64,000 nt of DNA from Pelodera strongyloides. Taxonomy: Eukaryota; Nematoda; Chromadorea; Rhabditida; Rhabditidae. The stretch is taken from NCBI GenBank assembly GCA_036852015.1, contig JAANDG010000243.1, forward strand, positions 1 through 64,000, read 5' to 3'. The notes under the pieces were generated by a model, which did no database searches, was not told the DNA's origin, and saw nothing but the letters and a program-made list of their open reading frames with translations. A program made the position numbers and the translations under genes. Below are positions 24,601 through 38,329 of this stretch, in pieces (position 1 is the stretch's first letter; every line of letters begins with the position of its first letter).

Positions 24601-27321
24601 CAGTGGAATATCTCTGCGAGTTCTAGGTGTAAAGAATTTTAGGAGAACGTCGCCGGTGTCTTTCTCACTCTTCTCCAATTTATTTTCTACGTCGGTTGGG
24701 TCCGCGTGGCCGAGGGCCTTCTGAATCCAATGGGAGAAGATGATGACGATTTCGAGACGAATTTTATACTCGACCGGAATTTGAAGGTTGGATTTCGTGG
24801 CTTTCTCCTTCGTTTTCTTGTAATTCCGCAAAGTTAGAAAATGTATACACATGTATTTTATGCAAATTTTGATAACGCCGATGGTGTAGTGGCAGGTCTA
24901 CTCACCACACACACAACCGGTGTGCAATTCCCGCGGCTGGTTACACCGACCGGGTGGTAAACGGTATCATGCTGCCAGGTGATAACTTGTGTAGGTTTCT
25001 TGGATCAGGGCTGGCCACCCATTCCGTAATCAGAAATGGCAATATCTCTGGAGCGCACTACTTCGGTAGACCAGAGCGGACTGCAGGGACCCGTTCGGGG
25101 ATCCCTGCAACACTCATGACTCTGCAACAACGATTCGGGGAACACTCATAGCTTTTTTAAGTGTAAGGCATTTGTAATACATGTAATTGCGCATGTTGTA
25201 CCGCTTTAAAAATTACAAATATGTTTCATAGATCGGTATGGCAATCGTCGACAAGGGATATGACTTTAACCCAGACCTCGACCGTGATGTCCTCTGGGAT
25301 GGGCACAGTGACTTGTTATACACTGAGGACTCAAGACCAGTCAACCCATTTCATGGGTCGGCCATAGCGCTGGAGTAAGTGCCAGAGCATTTGTTGACAC
25401 GCAGAAACGTTAAAGCGAAATACTGGCCGGTTTTTGAAACGCATCGAGTACATCAGCATTCTTATGCACTTATGCAAATGAACATAAATTAGAATAAAAA
25501 ATCGAGCTAAATTCGAGTAACCTAGCATAAATACGTAAGAATCGTCCGCGATGTGTTTCAAAAGCCGGCCCGTATTTCGTTTAAAGCGAAATGCCAGCCT
25601 CTTTGGAAAATTTGCATATGATAAGCAAATCCTATGTATCCTATGCTAATTTTGCGCGATTGCCGTGTACGATCGCGCAAAATTAGCATAGGATACATAG
25701 GATTTGCTTATCATATGCAAATTTTCCAAAGAGGCTGGCATTTCGCTTTAAAGATTCTATTCAAGTCTCAGGCTGTGAAATCTTACCAAATGTAAAGAAA
25801 AAAATATAACGGAATGAGACTTATAACTTGCAAGTATCATAGTTTCCGGCTACGGAGGTATATTCTATCATTTTCTTGTAATTCGACATTTACAGTAACT
25901 TCCCTCGGAACGCGGCTAGTGTCCGAATGGTTCCCTTAGAAGACGAGCTCACCGAATGTGAGCAGTCATCTATGAGGAAACCATCGAGATATGGAAGGAG
26001 GGTGTCGATTGTGGAAGTTAAAAAGTAAGATTTCTTTTTCCCTGCCTTTACTCTCTCTCTCTCTCTCTCTCTGTGTCTGTCTCTCTCTATCTATCTATCT
26101 ATCTCTCTCTCTCTGTCTGTCTTTCTGTCATACATTGCACTGCTACAACAATGTAACGATAACGATCCTGAATACCTAGGGTAATTTGTCATATGGAACT
26201 CGTCGTCTATCATAATTGATGAGAATTGAACACTGCGTGAAAATACAGAGGCAAGAGTATTTATTTTACTATTATCCTTTTCCAGTCGCCATCGTAGGCC
26301 AAATCTACCAAGTGGTGCCGGACCCGGATCCACATTCATCAACAATATGAGGAGACGGTTTTCTTCGGCGTATGTTTTGCTTGATAATGATTTCCTTATC
26401 GATCAAAATTTGTCTTAACTAGTATCGATCGATGGGATTTACTGGTGTTAGAATCAACGGGTGGGGGTTTTGCCCCATACTGCATGAAAACGGCGCACAA
26501 CTTTGGGCGAAACATTAGCCAATGTTTGACCGGCGGTCTGACGTCGCATGTACCCCAACTTTGTTCAGACAACCCTCTCCTGTTGTATTCGAAGGTGGAA
26601 GCAACGTCTTCTTCCCACCGAAGTCGCCCTCAACTTACAGCAAATCAAGCTCAGATTTTGGGCCAAACGGATTTCAGAATTGTGGATTCGATATAGGTAT
26701 GTTTGCATGTATAAAGCGGTATGGCACGTGGTTTGTGAAACGCATGCTGGACAACAGTACTGAATTGCATATTTTGTAAGTTGCCTGAATAGTGGTCACC
26801 ATACGCCTAGCGAAAAGCTTGATATTGCTTGACTATTAAAAGTTGCCAACAAATATTTTCAGGGGAAAAACAACGGCCTGAGCTCAATCGAAAAGCTCAA
26901 AGTGTGCAGAATTTGGGGGAATTTTTGAATCGCACAGATACATCAACACAAGCTTATCAGGTTGGCTCCGAATTATGCTTGAACAGAGTTTTATTTTTAT
27001 TTTGCCTAGAATAAACGTGTAGGGATTTTTTTCATTGAAGAGGCCGATACTTCTCACAAAATCATCGTATTTTTAACTAATGATGGACATTTGAGTATCC
27101 GTGAATCATACACATATTTCTTCACCCGTCTGTGACGCAGGGGCACATCACAGAATGGAACAGGATTTATTTGAAAACAACATGTTATGCCGCTTTAAAA
27201 TATTTCCGTTCAGAATGATCTGCCCGATCGTCATCATTCGGTCGTCGATGAGGTTATATCAGAGGAAGATTCACAAAACACAATTGGAAAGGAAGACGGA
27301 ATCAAGTACATGAAATTCTGA
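21699..27321 (+). CDS. Bestrophin family anion channel, 14 exons, 552 aa
   Basis: Exons: 21699-21766, 22051-22161, 22394-22528, 22822-22929, 23091-23149, 23311-23480, 23871-24044, 24643-24786, 25232-25374, 25896-26024, 26286-26369, 26569-26696, 26863-26960, 27214-27321. All phases match. Bestrophins form pentameric calcium-sensitive chloride/bicarbonate channels in the plasma membrane. Signatures seen: N-terminus [11 protein letters not shown] with [15 protein letters not shown]; the neck/TM2 region [27 protein letters not shown] then [26 protein letters not shown]; and the most diagnostic block, [24 protein letters not shown], in exon 8, which holds the calcium-clasp acidic cluster. The roughly 200-residue C-terminal tail is polar and variable, as usual. 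Exon 8 lies in the wake of a foldback element. C. elegans has many best genes, so the exact orthologue is not assigned. Confidence 0.94.
24279..24640. repeat. Foldback element family R6 ending at the acceptor of bestrophin exon 8
   Basis: Inverted arms about 24359-24420 and 24574-24639 share GGCCAGGTACCGTAGTC and the word GAACTCGC. The right arm runs up to the TTTTAG that ends at 24642. A single-sided relative is at 32519-32682. Confidence 0.72.
24868..24950 (+). repeat. tRNA-like (SINE-like) sequence
   Basis: GATGGTGTAGTGGCAGGTCTA resembles an A box/D arm, followed at about 45 bases by CCGGTGTGCAATTCCCG, resembling a B box. No cloverleaf can be closed, so it is a degenerate tRNA-derived repeat, not a tRNA. 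Confidence 0.4.
25410..25584. repeat. R3 element, sharing a TTAA with the following R2
   Basis: Ends AGCGAAATACTGGCCGG and CCGGCCCGTATTTCGT. Its right TTAA (25581-25584) is the left TTAA of the next element. Confidence 0.85.
25581..25751. repeat. R2 element in bestrophin intron 9
   Basis: Near-perfect palindrome, AGCGAAATGCCAGCCTC and complement, TTAA on both sides. Confidence 0.9.
26050..26125. repeat. CT/CTAT-rich microsatellite
   Basis: (CT)n with (TCTA)n interior, beginning about 25 bases after the donor of bestrophin exon 10. Confidence 0.85.
26711..26770. repeat. Left half of an R4 element before bestrophin exon 13
   Basis: AAAGCGGTATGGCACGTGG starts the R4 left arm, and it continues through GCATGCTGGACAACAG. 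The matching right half lies beyond exon 13 at about 27135-27200 (AACATGTTATGCCGCTTTAA), just before the acceptor of exon 14. Confidence 0.7.
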
Positions 27322-27377
27322 ATTTCAGCGTGTATCTTTCTTTACGGTAAATACATAAATACGGCCCACAGGCAGGC

Positions 27378-27511
27378 CATATTCACCACTCCCATTCCCT
27401 CGGGGAAATATTCCCTGGGGACGGAAAATAGCACTTTAATTTAATGTGAGACGCGCAGAGAAAAAGAGGGGAATTCCCCATGGGGAATTGAGTGGTGAAT
27501 ATTACCTCATG
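27378..27511. repeat. Foldback element family R8
   Basis: Palindrome with ends TATTCACCACTCCCATTCCC and GGGGAATTGAGTGGTGAATA. A second copy, reversed, is at 30074-30202. Confidence 0.8.
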
Positions 27512-29062
27512 AGTTACCGTTGATTAGTTGAACTACAAACGTGTCTTCCGTAATAGAATCTTCGGTTTCGAAGGGTTTCGTATTTCGTAATGCGTGTTTT
27601 TTCAGTTGAATATTATTTTTTGCTACACAGTGCTTTACAGTGTGCCTTGATGTTGTGATTGAACTATTTTCGGGTACACACATTTAGGTCGATTTACTAT
27701 GTAATATTGATCATATCTAAAAATAAGCTGACGCTGCTACTGTTCATACGTTTGGTTTGGGCCTGTAATGAAATACAGACTTATCTTATAGATTTATTCT
27801 CGACTGCAGCAATGTTTAGCTATATAGTTTGTCAATTGTTCCGTATAGGATAACTAACCAAGTTGCATTGTATTTCTGCTCAATTTCATTATTTTTCATG
27901 CGTTTCAGTAAATTCGTAAATATGGTCCGTATGTTTGTGTTTTTATTCCTGTTTTGCTTCCAATTAACTTCAATATCAATAAATAACTACTTATACCAAG
28001 TCGAGAATTTTCATCAATATATTTATTATGTTTCATTTATTATTTTCATGAACAAAGGAAGCATGAAAAGCTTGCTGACTGACGATATTGTAAATAATAA
28101 TCACACAACGAAAAGCAATTTAATTAAAAATTCAAAAATAACTGAAATAAATTCCTAAAATTAAAATGATAAAGCTGCAAATTATTAAGCGATGATCAAA
28201 TGAAGAAGCAATTTAACACAAAAAAATTCAAAAAATAAAAAGTGCACCAAGAATACTCTGTGAGATAATTAACGATACATAAAATAATAATAAATATAAA
28301 AATTCACAACTTTGAAAGCCATATTCGGAGCAAGCATACTGATTAAGCTGACATTTACATAGTAAACCTAGTGTCTGCCATATCTTTTGGTTTTGAAACG
28401 TAAACTGCATTCTCATGTAGCATAAGCAAATAGTGTTCCATTTCGTGACGGAAAATAAAACAAAAACGGAAATGCAGTTATGTAGTGAACGTTTCCTAAA
28501 ACATGTGCCGTCAGAAATTTCTACAGGAACCGCATCCTAATAAAACACTTCGGACACTATAAATACGATTTACGCTGACCTAAATAAAATTCCAGGGTTT
28601 TAATTTTAGACAAACTTTACATTTACTTTTACCAAAAGAAAAATGTTAAGCTTCAGAATGCCAGGTAAGCTGGCTATCTAGGGTTTAGGAAGCTTCTTTA
28701 TCCTTGCGGCGGCATATTGCGGCGGGCTTCCGTAGCACCAAAATTGGAAGCATCATGCGCGCTTTATTCGCGCCGCTTGACCGATTTCCTCATAGCGCAC
28801 GCCGCTATTTTCGATTCCAAGGCTCCCCGCCACCCTAAAACACAGCAGTTTCAAGTTACTGTAGCTCATTGATTGAACAGGTACATAGGGTTACAAGCCG
28901 CCGAAAGGCTGCTTATGTTCTGCAAAGATTCCATGTAAATATACATATATCAGGGAGCAGGGATACGTAAGTGTACTGTAATATACTGTGAACAAGGAAA
29001 AGGTACTATAAGAAGTACTAACTAAGTAATGGTACGTCATAGTGTGCGGTAATTGCACGTTT

Positions 29063-29355
29063 ATGGGGTCTCGATGTATGGCAAAAACAGCGCATTTTGC
29101 TTCCAAGTAATCCAAGTATCAAATGTGCATCTCGTGTATACACCTTTGAAAGTTAGAAAATGCACCATTGATAATACTAGACGAGGCGAAAATGCACAGT
29201 TTATGCACGCTCGAAAAAAATAGACCTGTGGCTACCGCCGCGGGACCATTTTTTGGCGGTCTGTAGTTGTTCTCGTGTAGTGCCAATCTACGGTAATTAA
29301 AGCCATACTTGGAAGCAAAATCCGGCAATTTTTGCCATACATCGAGACCCCATTA
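29063..29355. repeat. Foldback element family R10
   Basis: Terminal inverted words GGGGTCTCGATGTATGGCAA and its complement. A diverged copy is near 47607-47770 (GGGGTTTCCATGTATGCC). Confidence 0.7.
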
Positions 29356-29726
29356 CACATGTTATGCAGTTTACATATATATTAGGTTATTAACACTCAT
29401 TTGTCTTTGGGAAATTTGCATGTGATGTATCCTAGTTAATTTGGTGCCGGAAGCTTCGGACAGGCACCAAAAAATTGTATTGGATACATAGGAAATTCGT
29501 ATCATATGCAAATTTCCCAAATTAGGTAGAATACAGCTTCAAATTAGAATCACGCTTATTCTCAAACTTCAACAAATATATTCTGATAGTATTTCTCACC
29601 AGAAAGTAGATGATAATCAGTAGACATAGAGGTAATATCACTCAATGTAAGTGAATATAAGTTGTAGCACACGGTTAAGAAGTAGAGTCGTTGAGTAAAC
29701 AATTATATAAAGCAATTAGGCGTAGA

Positions 29727-32700
29727 TCAAGCAATTACGTCCTCTTCTCGATGTCTGTGGTTCTTATGATGACCCCTTCGTTTTCTTCTGTACTGCGCTC
29801 TCTCTATGTTGTTATAGTCGGTCTGAAATATGGTTAATTATCACACGTATTAGTTAAAACGCAATTAACTTACAGTAGTTAATGTAGTTGGTGAGTCATT
29901 GGTATGTCGTATTAAAGCAAGATAAAAACTCCTAGCACATAAGTGGAAACTAAACGCTAACAGTAAGGACGAAACAGCTCATGCGTCAACTAAATAAATT
30001 ACAAAAATTGTGTTAATTACAAAAAAAATAGATTATTACATAAGTACAGAAGATTGTTAGACACAAATATTCAGAGTCCATATTCACCACTCAATTCCCC
30101 ATGGGGAATTCCCCGTCTTTTTCTCTGCGTCTCTCACATTAGAATGTTATTTTCTGTCCCCGGGGACTATTTCCCCGAGGGAATTGGAGTGGTGAATGTG
30201 GCCTCTGGGCTAGGTTAGATAAGATAAGAGGACAGATTGGGCGATAGAAAAGTGGAAATACTGAATTGACTACAGTTTCCCTCACCCGTAATCCGTTTTC
30301 ACATTGTTCTGAAAGAGGCGAAAGGGTTTTGATTAGCAAGAAAGGAAATTTATATTAGAGTAAAAGATAAAAGTGGGAAAGTTTTCAAGCAGCACAATAG
30401 ATTTTGAAGCGGTGCAGCTAGCTAATGGCTACAGCGAAATACCAGCCGGTTTTTGAAACACATCGTGGACAGCTTAATTTTTGCGTATTTATGCTAATTT
30501 ACTCTATTTTTTATTCTAATTTATGTTCATTTACATAGGATGCATAAGCATGCTGGTGTACACGATGCGTTTCAAAACCGGCCGGTTTTCGCTTTAAGAA
30601 AACGTTTGCTGCTCTCTGATTGTTTATTTGTAAGTTATGTGCCGAGTAAGAAGTGATTGACCATGTCTTGTTTTTACTAATTACATACAGCATATGAGTA
30701 TTGTATTATGAACGATCTGATTGGCAGAAATGCGATACACATTCCATGATTTGGCAGCATCCAGGATACTGTAATAAAATAGTGGAATAACTTACATCAC
30801 TCGACTTCCAACTGCAGAACTCCATTGGCAGCCCATCCGGACCAATAGGACATGGCGCATCCAGCCCCGGAATGCCCTATAACATATTTATTTAATGGAT
30901 AACACAGAAAAACGGTGTTGCCACACAGACACATAAAACCGTCAGTATCTGACCGACTAGTTTTAACCAAACAAATATTTGGTGACTTCTCAGGTTGCCG
31001 ACAATTTTCGAGAAAAACTAGTCGCCAAGAGGTCGCCAAATGGTTGCCAAAGTGGCTTGAACTAGCAAAAAGCAGTTGAAAAGATGAGTTACCTGTTCTC
31101 CTTTCTCTCCAGGTGGTCCAGATGATCCAATATCTCCCCTATCTCCAGCTGGTCCAGGATGTCCGGGAAGTCCGGTAGGTCCCTTTAAAATTTCGGTTAA
31201 AATGAAATAGACGTCGATAAGCAACAAGGTACAACCTATTACCTATAATGGTTTAATTATTTGGTTTGCAAGTTTGCTGAATGTGCAGTTTTCGTGTAAA
31301 AATTCGGTAGTATTGGCAGAGTTACGCCGAATTTTTGGCATACTTGCAAACCCCCATTATTGAGCAAAAAAATAACACGGATGCTAACAATAAACCAAAA
31401 AAAGATACGATAAGTAATGCCTGCAAACACTTTTTAATGATACTAACCATGGGTCCCATGTCACCCTTAGGTCCAATTGGTCCAGGCTTGCCCTAAAATT
31501 TAAGACATTACTTCTTGAGTGTTAAGATAAGCAAAACTTATAAAAACCAAATATCAAGGATATTTATCTCCGTTTAGCCATCTCTCTCTCTCTGTCTCTC
31601 TGTCTGTCTCTCCCTCTCTCTATCTTTATTTCTTCTTTTTACTGTCTCTCGAATCAACACTGTTTCTACCACAAACTACACAACCACGTCATCCACATCA
31701 CAATCTGTCAAACCACAGTACAACACTGAGTGTCACAGTACAACACTGAGTGTGACAGTCACAACTTCACAGAACTACACAATCTACCGTAAACTGCACT
31801 GCAATGCAATTGAGAATGAAGAATGTCACTGCACTCCAAATGAGGACTTCGGCAATGAAAAGAAAATTAAAATTGAAAAATCTATTCATTAAGTCGAATT
31901 AATACCAAAGCCTATGTGAAACAAAAAATGTGGACTCGTCTAGTTTGCCATACTACAGTACAGTATTTAATTAAGGATGGCAAATAAAGTAATATGACTG
32001 ACAGTTTTTCCCTCAGTTCCAGGTTGTCCTCGAAGGCCCATTGGTCCAGGTGGCCCCTAGAAATCGCATCGTTATCAAACAATTCGATAAGAAATTATAA
32101 AGTTTACGTTCTCTTAGGATGGAATGCTGTAAGAGCGTCTCATTCGGGCTATAGGGATAGGGCTTCAATATACTTTTAGATCTGGATTGAAATAAGCTGT
32201 GAGCTAGAAATGTTAGGATACTAAAAAGAAGGTCAATATCCTACCGGTAATCCAAGACTGCCAGGTTGTCCAGGGAGTCCGTCTCCCCGATCGCCCTTCT
32301 CTCCGGGAGGTCCGGGGAGCCCGGGCATTCCCGGCGGTCCCGGAGGTCCTTGTATAACTCCATCGTCACCAAGGCCACGAACTGGCAATTCAACAGTTTG
32401 TCCCTGAAATTGATACTTTTGAGATATACTGATTGATTTTCTTTAGGGGTTATGCTCAATTTCAGTTACACACAACATTAAATGCTTGTAACAAAGCATC
32501 AAACTTACGCGTAACGGTAACTTTAAAGGGACTGGCCCACGAGAAAAAAAGTTTTCCTCAATTTATTTGTATGGAATGTGCGGAATTTCAGAAATATTAA
32601 TGTGAAAACCGCATTGCTTGAAGCCTAGAGCTCACAGAGTTATTCTCCGGCAAACAGTTCGGCCAGGTACCGTTGGTTACTGTGTGTTGCCACATTTGGA

Positions 32701-35700
32701 TTAAGTCCTAATGCTTAAAATACGTATTATTTTAAAGCGATTGCACCCACAGGTTGTCCAGGTAGACCGGGTGGTCCAATATCTCCCCTGTCTCCCTTCT
32801 CTCCCCCATGTCCGGGAAGTCCCTGAGGTCCTCGATCTCCCTTAGGTCCTAATGGTCCAGTCTGACCCTGTAAGTCAAACTTAATACTTTAAAGAGGTAT
32901 GAGACGTGGTTCCTGAAACCTAGATACAAATCTGTCTTTCTATGTATCATCCATATGAGAAATAAATCAAGTTCAACAAGCAGGAAAGGTAGACGAAAAG
33001 GTAGGTTTGGTAATATTTTTCCTAATACAAAACGTAAGTTTACTGTGTAGATATATGAATACCGAAGAAGATAAGAATTACAATAAACTTACCGGAGGTC
33101 CCTGAGGCCCAGGTGGCCCTGGATGTCCAGGCTTCAACCTACTTTCCTTGATTTCCTTTCTAATAATTGGCAAGAATTCTTGGACAATTCTATCCACATC
33201 AATAGCAGCAGAATCACCGGGAAGTCCGGGCTTTCCCTAAAATACAAAACTTAAAATATCCAAGAATATGCCGATTTTCAATGGAACTTTATGTTTACGT
33301 ACACGTACATATAAGACCACTACACAATAAACGTGTGTGCCATTGACTGTGCGTGTGTAAAGTGTATTTTCGTACTAAAGTGTACTAACTAGTTTTTCAA
33401 AAGACAAAATATGAGGAAGGTTAATAACCATCGTAAATTACCATGATCCATTTATTTTAGATCCAAAATAGAGAATAAAAAAATAAGTTTAAAGCGAAAT
33501 ACCGGCCGGTTTTTGAAACGCATCGTGGACAGCTGAATAATTACATATTTATGCAAAGCTGCTCGACTTTAGCTCGATTTTTTTATTCCAATTTATGTTC
33601 ATTTTCATAATCTGCCTAAAATGCTGATGTTCTCGATGTGTTTCAAAAACCGGTCGGTATTTTGCTTTAAAGTCAAAGAGTTTCACAAATGAACTGTTAG
33701 AGACAAAAACACTTTCACAAACATTGTGCAACGATTTATTTTCTACGTAAATCATGCTCAAATCGTTGTGATTTACAAGTACAACTGTACAACGAATCAA
33801 ACTCGCTCACTCACAAATATTTTCATTTACACTCTCAGTCAGAAAAAAATTCTCACAATATAATAAATGAAAAACAAAACTGTAACCCCAAAACTTTTCC
33901 ATGGAAAATTACAGTAGGCCCTAAATTACAGTAATCTTACTCGTCGACCCCGTTTTCCGGGATCTCCATTGGGTCCTTGAGGTCCGATGGGACCCATGGG
34001 ACCAATTGGCCCTGGGTCGCCCTGCAAAGTAACACATATTGGAACAAGAGTTAGTCCACAATTCACAGCAAATCAATATCCAGAAAGTTATTTTTTTGTA
34101 AGCAATAGCAACGCACACAAACGTACAGAGGGATCGATCATTTAACATAAACTGTACCAATTTTTTAAACAGTTTACTTTAATTAATATGCAAATGCAAT
34201 TGCACTACCAAGTACACCAAGTTGCATATAATACATGAAACGCCGGGGTTCAACATATGAGACACAAACCATGTGAAATACCGCTTTAAACGTTAAAGGA
34301 TCGCAGTCACTCCAAAATCATCACTTTGCTTCGAGTTTACTTGAATTTAGTAAAGAATAGAGAAAAATACTTTATCAAAACCGAATAATTTGAATACCAA
34401 CTCAGGGGGTGAACAAGTAGAAAAGTAGTTCTACTTAGCTACCGCAGGATTATGAAACGTGTAGTGATATGCCTGCAGACCCTTGCAATATATGTAAAGA
34501 TATAATATGCAGATATTTGCCGAAATAATTTGCATACTCCCGATCGGGAAGCAGCTGTATGAACACGTTTCGTGATCCTGCGGTAGCTAAGTAGAACTAC
34601 TTTTCTACTTGTTCACTCCCTGAGTTGGAATTCAAATTATTCGGTTTTGGTAAAGTATGTGTCTCTATTCTTTACTAAATACAAGTAAACTCGAAGAAAA
34701 ACGACGATTTCGTAGTGACTGCGGTCCTTTAATCAATAGCGCACTGAATACATGTACTCGCTTTCGAATTTGTCTTAAATCTCTGAGTATTCATAGCAAA
34801 TATAATCAAATGAAGGAAAGAACCTTCCTTAAAATTGAACATTAATCACTAACTTTCTCTCCCTTTTCACCGTCTCTGCCATCTCTACCGGGTGGTCCTG
34901 GTGGACCCTGCAGAACTTCTTTATTTCCGAGCCGACTAGCTGATGCGCCTGAAGTTCCAAGATTAAAACTAGATGTTCACTTCCTTCAAATTGTCTATTC
35001 TTTTATCGTGGCCCAATTATGGAATACAAAATATTTCACAACATACACATTAGAAGTAGAACGTCAGTTAAAAGGGCAGGCTCACGAGTTAGCCTGACCC
35101 TTTAAAGGTTGGCTTCTCTCTTACCACCACCTCAAAATAAATTCTCAAAAAGTTCGCACCTGGCATTCCTGGATCACCTTTAATGCCATGATGTCCGCGT
35201 TCCCCACGATCGCCCTTTTCGCCCTAAATAAAATATCTATAAATATGAATGTATTGATTAATAATGAATTTTTAATTAATAATAACAAGAGTCAAATTAC
35301 AATCAAGCTGGAATTTATGCAATGCGTGGATGTGTGCGTGTGTGTGTCATCCGTTCTTCAGTACGGTCACGAACGAATAATTTTAGTCACTGACTTAGGC
35401 GTGTGCTTTTGTTTGTGTGTATGTGCGTGTGTATGTGTGTTTGTATGGTTGCGTGTGTGTCCGTATGGTATGTGTGGGTGCATCCGTGTTATAGCATCCG
35501 TGTTGTGTGGGTACATCAAAGTTTGTTAATTTCTTGTTGTTTTCTTCTTTTTCTCTTGCTCTACCTTCTCCCCTCTCTGTCCGGGTGTTCCTCTCTCTCC
35601 TTTAGTACAGACTCCAGGGTCTCCAGACTGCCCGGGAGGTCCATGATATCCAGGAGGCCCAGCTGGTCCGGTGTTCCCAGGTGGTCCTGCTGGACCTGCA

Positions 35701-38283
35701 TGCCCCGGGAGACCAGGCTTTCCGGGTGGTCCTGGTGGTCCTGGCACGGCATTTCCCATCTGATTGACTGGATACGGTATGACGGGTGATTCGCCCTACA
35801 AGGTGAAGTGACCGTGAGTGAATGCATGCTAGAGAGTGTAAGAGAGTGAGAGGTCAGGATGCCAAATATCTGACCATGTTCGAGGTAAAGCCGTTTAAAG
35901 TTTAAAGTGCCTTAATCGCATTCATATCGTTTGTGGGATAGAGATCATGACCAGTGTGCACGTGCGTGCGTTGCTAAAATTCGCACAAAGGGTCATGCGA
36001 TATTCACTGTGAAATATATCTCAAAGTTTGAAATATTAGCTGTTCAAGTGAAGGGGTTCATTAGATAGGTTTCTGGACATTCTCAAAAATAATCGAATTT
36101 CTCTGATGCAGTTTTTTTCTTCATCATGGCATGTATTTTGAATCACATATTGGACAACTACATTCAAATGTATTATATGCAAATGTCTGATGTCTTGTGC
36201 AAATTGTCGCACAATTTGCGTAAATTACGTAGAAAGTACGGTTGCACAACATTCGCCTCAAAACCACGTGAAATTCCTCTTTTACCAGAAAGGTCACATA
36301 AAGCCCAATAGGACAAGTAAGAACTTTCCCACCTTCTCTCCCCGTTCACCCTGTGGTCCCCTCGGTCCGGGAAGTCCATTACGTCCAGGCTCCCCCGGGT
36401 CGCCTTTAGGTCCAACCTTAAAAGTAGAGGAATACAAAACCATATCCCAACTACATCCAAAATACTTTTTCTCACCATTTTTTCAGAAAAGGTTCAATCG
36501 TGCGAAGCAATATTGGTCCATCGCCTATACATTACGCTTGATTTCCATTGTTTTATTATCAAATCACCTGTTTGCTTATCAACGACAACACGACGAGTTA
36601 TATACTACTTTATTTTCATCATTTCATTGTGCTGTTTCATCAATCTTTTCACCATAACAGCCTGTGGTGTTATTTAATAAATAAATAAATAAATGTGACT
36701 GTATAAAACGTGAATTAGAGATTTAGTGCGTTTTAACATTTTTTTGCTACTTTGCACTTCATTTCTTTGCAAGGGTATTCGTTAGTCAAGTATTTGTTTA
36801 TTTTCCCATAAATCTATATTCATATGATACCTTTGACTCTCCATCGAAACCTGGTAGTCCCCGGTCTCCCTTAGGTCCCACTGGTCCTTCCTTCCCGTCT
36901 CGCCCCGCCTTCCCGGTTGGTCCGGGCAGGCCTGGAGGACCGGGTGGTCCTTGAACGATCATTGCGCTGCCAGAAGCTGACGTACCTGGGATCTGAAAGA
37001 TGCATTTGAAGAGGTACGGCACGTGGTTTGCGAAACATTTATCGGGCAATACTTGGCTTTTAGGTGTTTATGCAACAGAATAAAACACAATTTGCAAATA
37101 GCGCATGGTAATGCAGTTGCCCAGCAGGAGCCCTCCTATGCCATTTTAACCAATATTCACTGCGCCCTTGCCTTCTGGGTAATCGATACCAAGTTGCAAA
37201 GACAACGAACAAATATTAGAAGTGTGTGTACTAACTAAAAAAACAAGGAAAATGGCTGGTAAATAATAAAATTAAAATACAGAGCGGTATCACTAACCGG
37301 GGCCCCAGCCGCACAAACTCCCTTGTCTCCCTTTGGTCCCGGAAACCCAGGAGGTCCAACTGGGCCATGATCACCTTTTTCGCCCTGTAAGTTCATTTTA
37401 AAAGGGTAGTTAACAAAAGGGATCCCTATGTTTCGACTATAAAGACGCATGTGCATGTGAACTGACAAAGAACAAATAATGCATACAGCGACCAGTTTGG
37501 TTATTGCTTCCACCAAAAAATCAAACCTAATAAAACAAAATCAAAACTATACCCGTGGTCCTGGTACGCCTGGGAGTCCTCTGGGTCCATCCAAGCCAAT
37601 TGGTCCCTATAAGGTCGCATTAAAAAATTGCTATAGACTTATTTTTATTGTCCCACTGATGCTGAAATGCAAAACTTTAAATTTTGAAAAAAAAATTGAA
37701 ATTTATTAAGGGAAAGGATAACATCATTCCAAATCAGTGCAAGTGGGTTTTTGTTTCAGGACTATTACAGTTATTGAGTTTTGACAAGCAATCGAAAAAG
37801 ACATGCAGAAATTCTTAGAGTGGTAAGGCACGTGGTTTGCAAATTTCTGTGTCCTCTTGGGAATTCTCGGCACAGAATGGAACACAATTTCATTTCCTTA
37901 TAACGTTGATGTTACCAACCACGTGCCATACCGCTTTAACGTGCAAATCATTCAAATGCTAAATCTTACCGGAAATCCTGGATAACCTCTCTGTCCCTTT
38001 GTGCCCTGAAATAACACGCACGCCTAGAACAACAAAGGGGAAAAACATTCCAGACAGGCGGAGAAGAACACGATTGCAAAGCATCCGCCACCAAACAGTC
38101 AGCACTGTGCGCGCGGTTATCGCTGTCGCGCACTCATAAACACGCGGCGATAACCGCACGCCCAGGGCTGACGACGCACGCACCCAAAAGTTCTCTATCT
38201 AGAAGCACCCAAGCAGTGGAATACAACCCGCGCGCAAGCCAAATAACAATATAAAGTAGTGAATAAAAGACACTTTTTGAGAG

Positions 38284-38329
<46 letters not shown>

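Larger units (their letters stand above)
27322..29726. other. Spacer between convergent genes
   Basis: Lies between the 3' ends of bestrophin (+) and the collagen gene (-). It contains R8 (27378-27511) and R10 (29063-29355) foldbacks and a diverged R2-like palindrome at about 29408-29525. The remainder, including the AT-rich open frames around 27650-28160, has no recognisable coding signal. Confidence 0.5.

Noticed and set aside
27650..28160. Hydrophobic AT-rich open frames suggesting a membrane protein
   Set aside because: Composition of A+T-rich spacer produces F/I/L/Y-rich frames by chance. There is no splice-consistent continuation.
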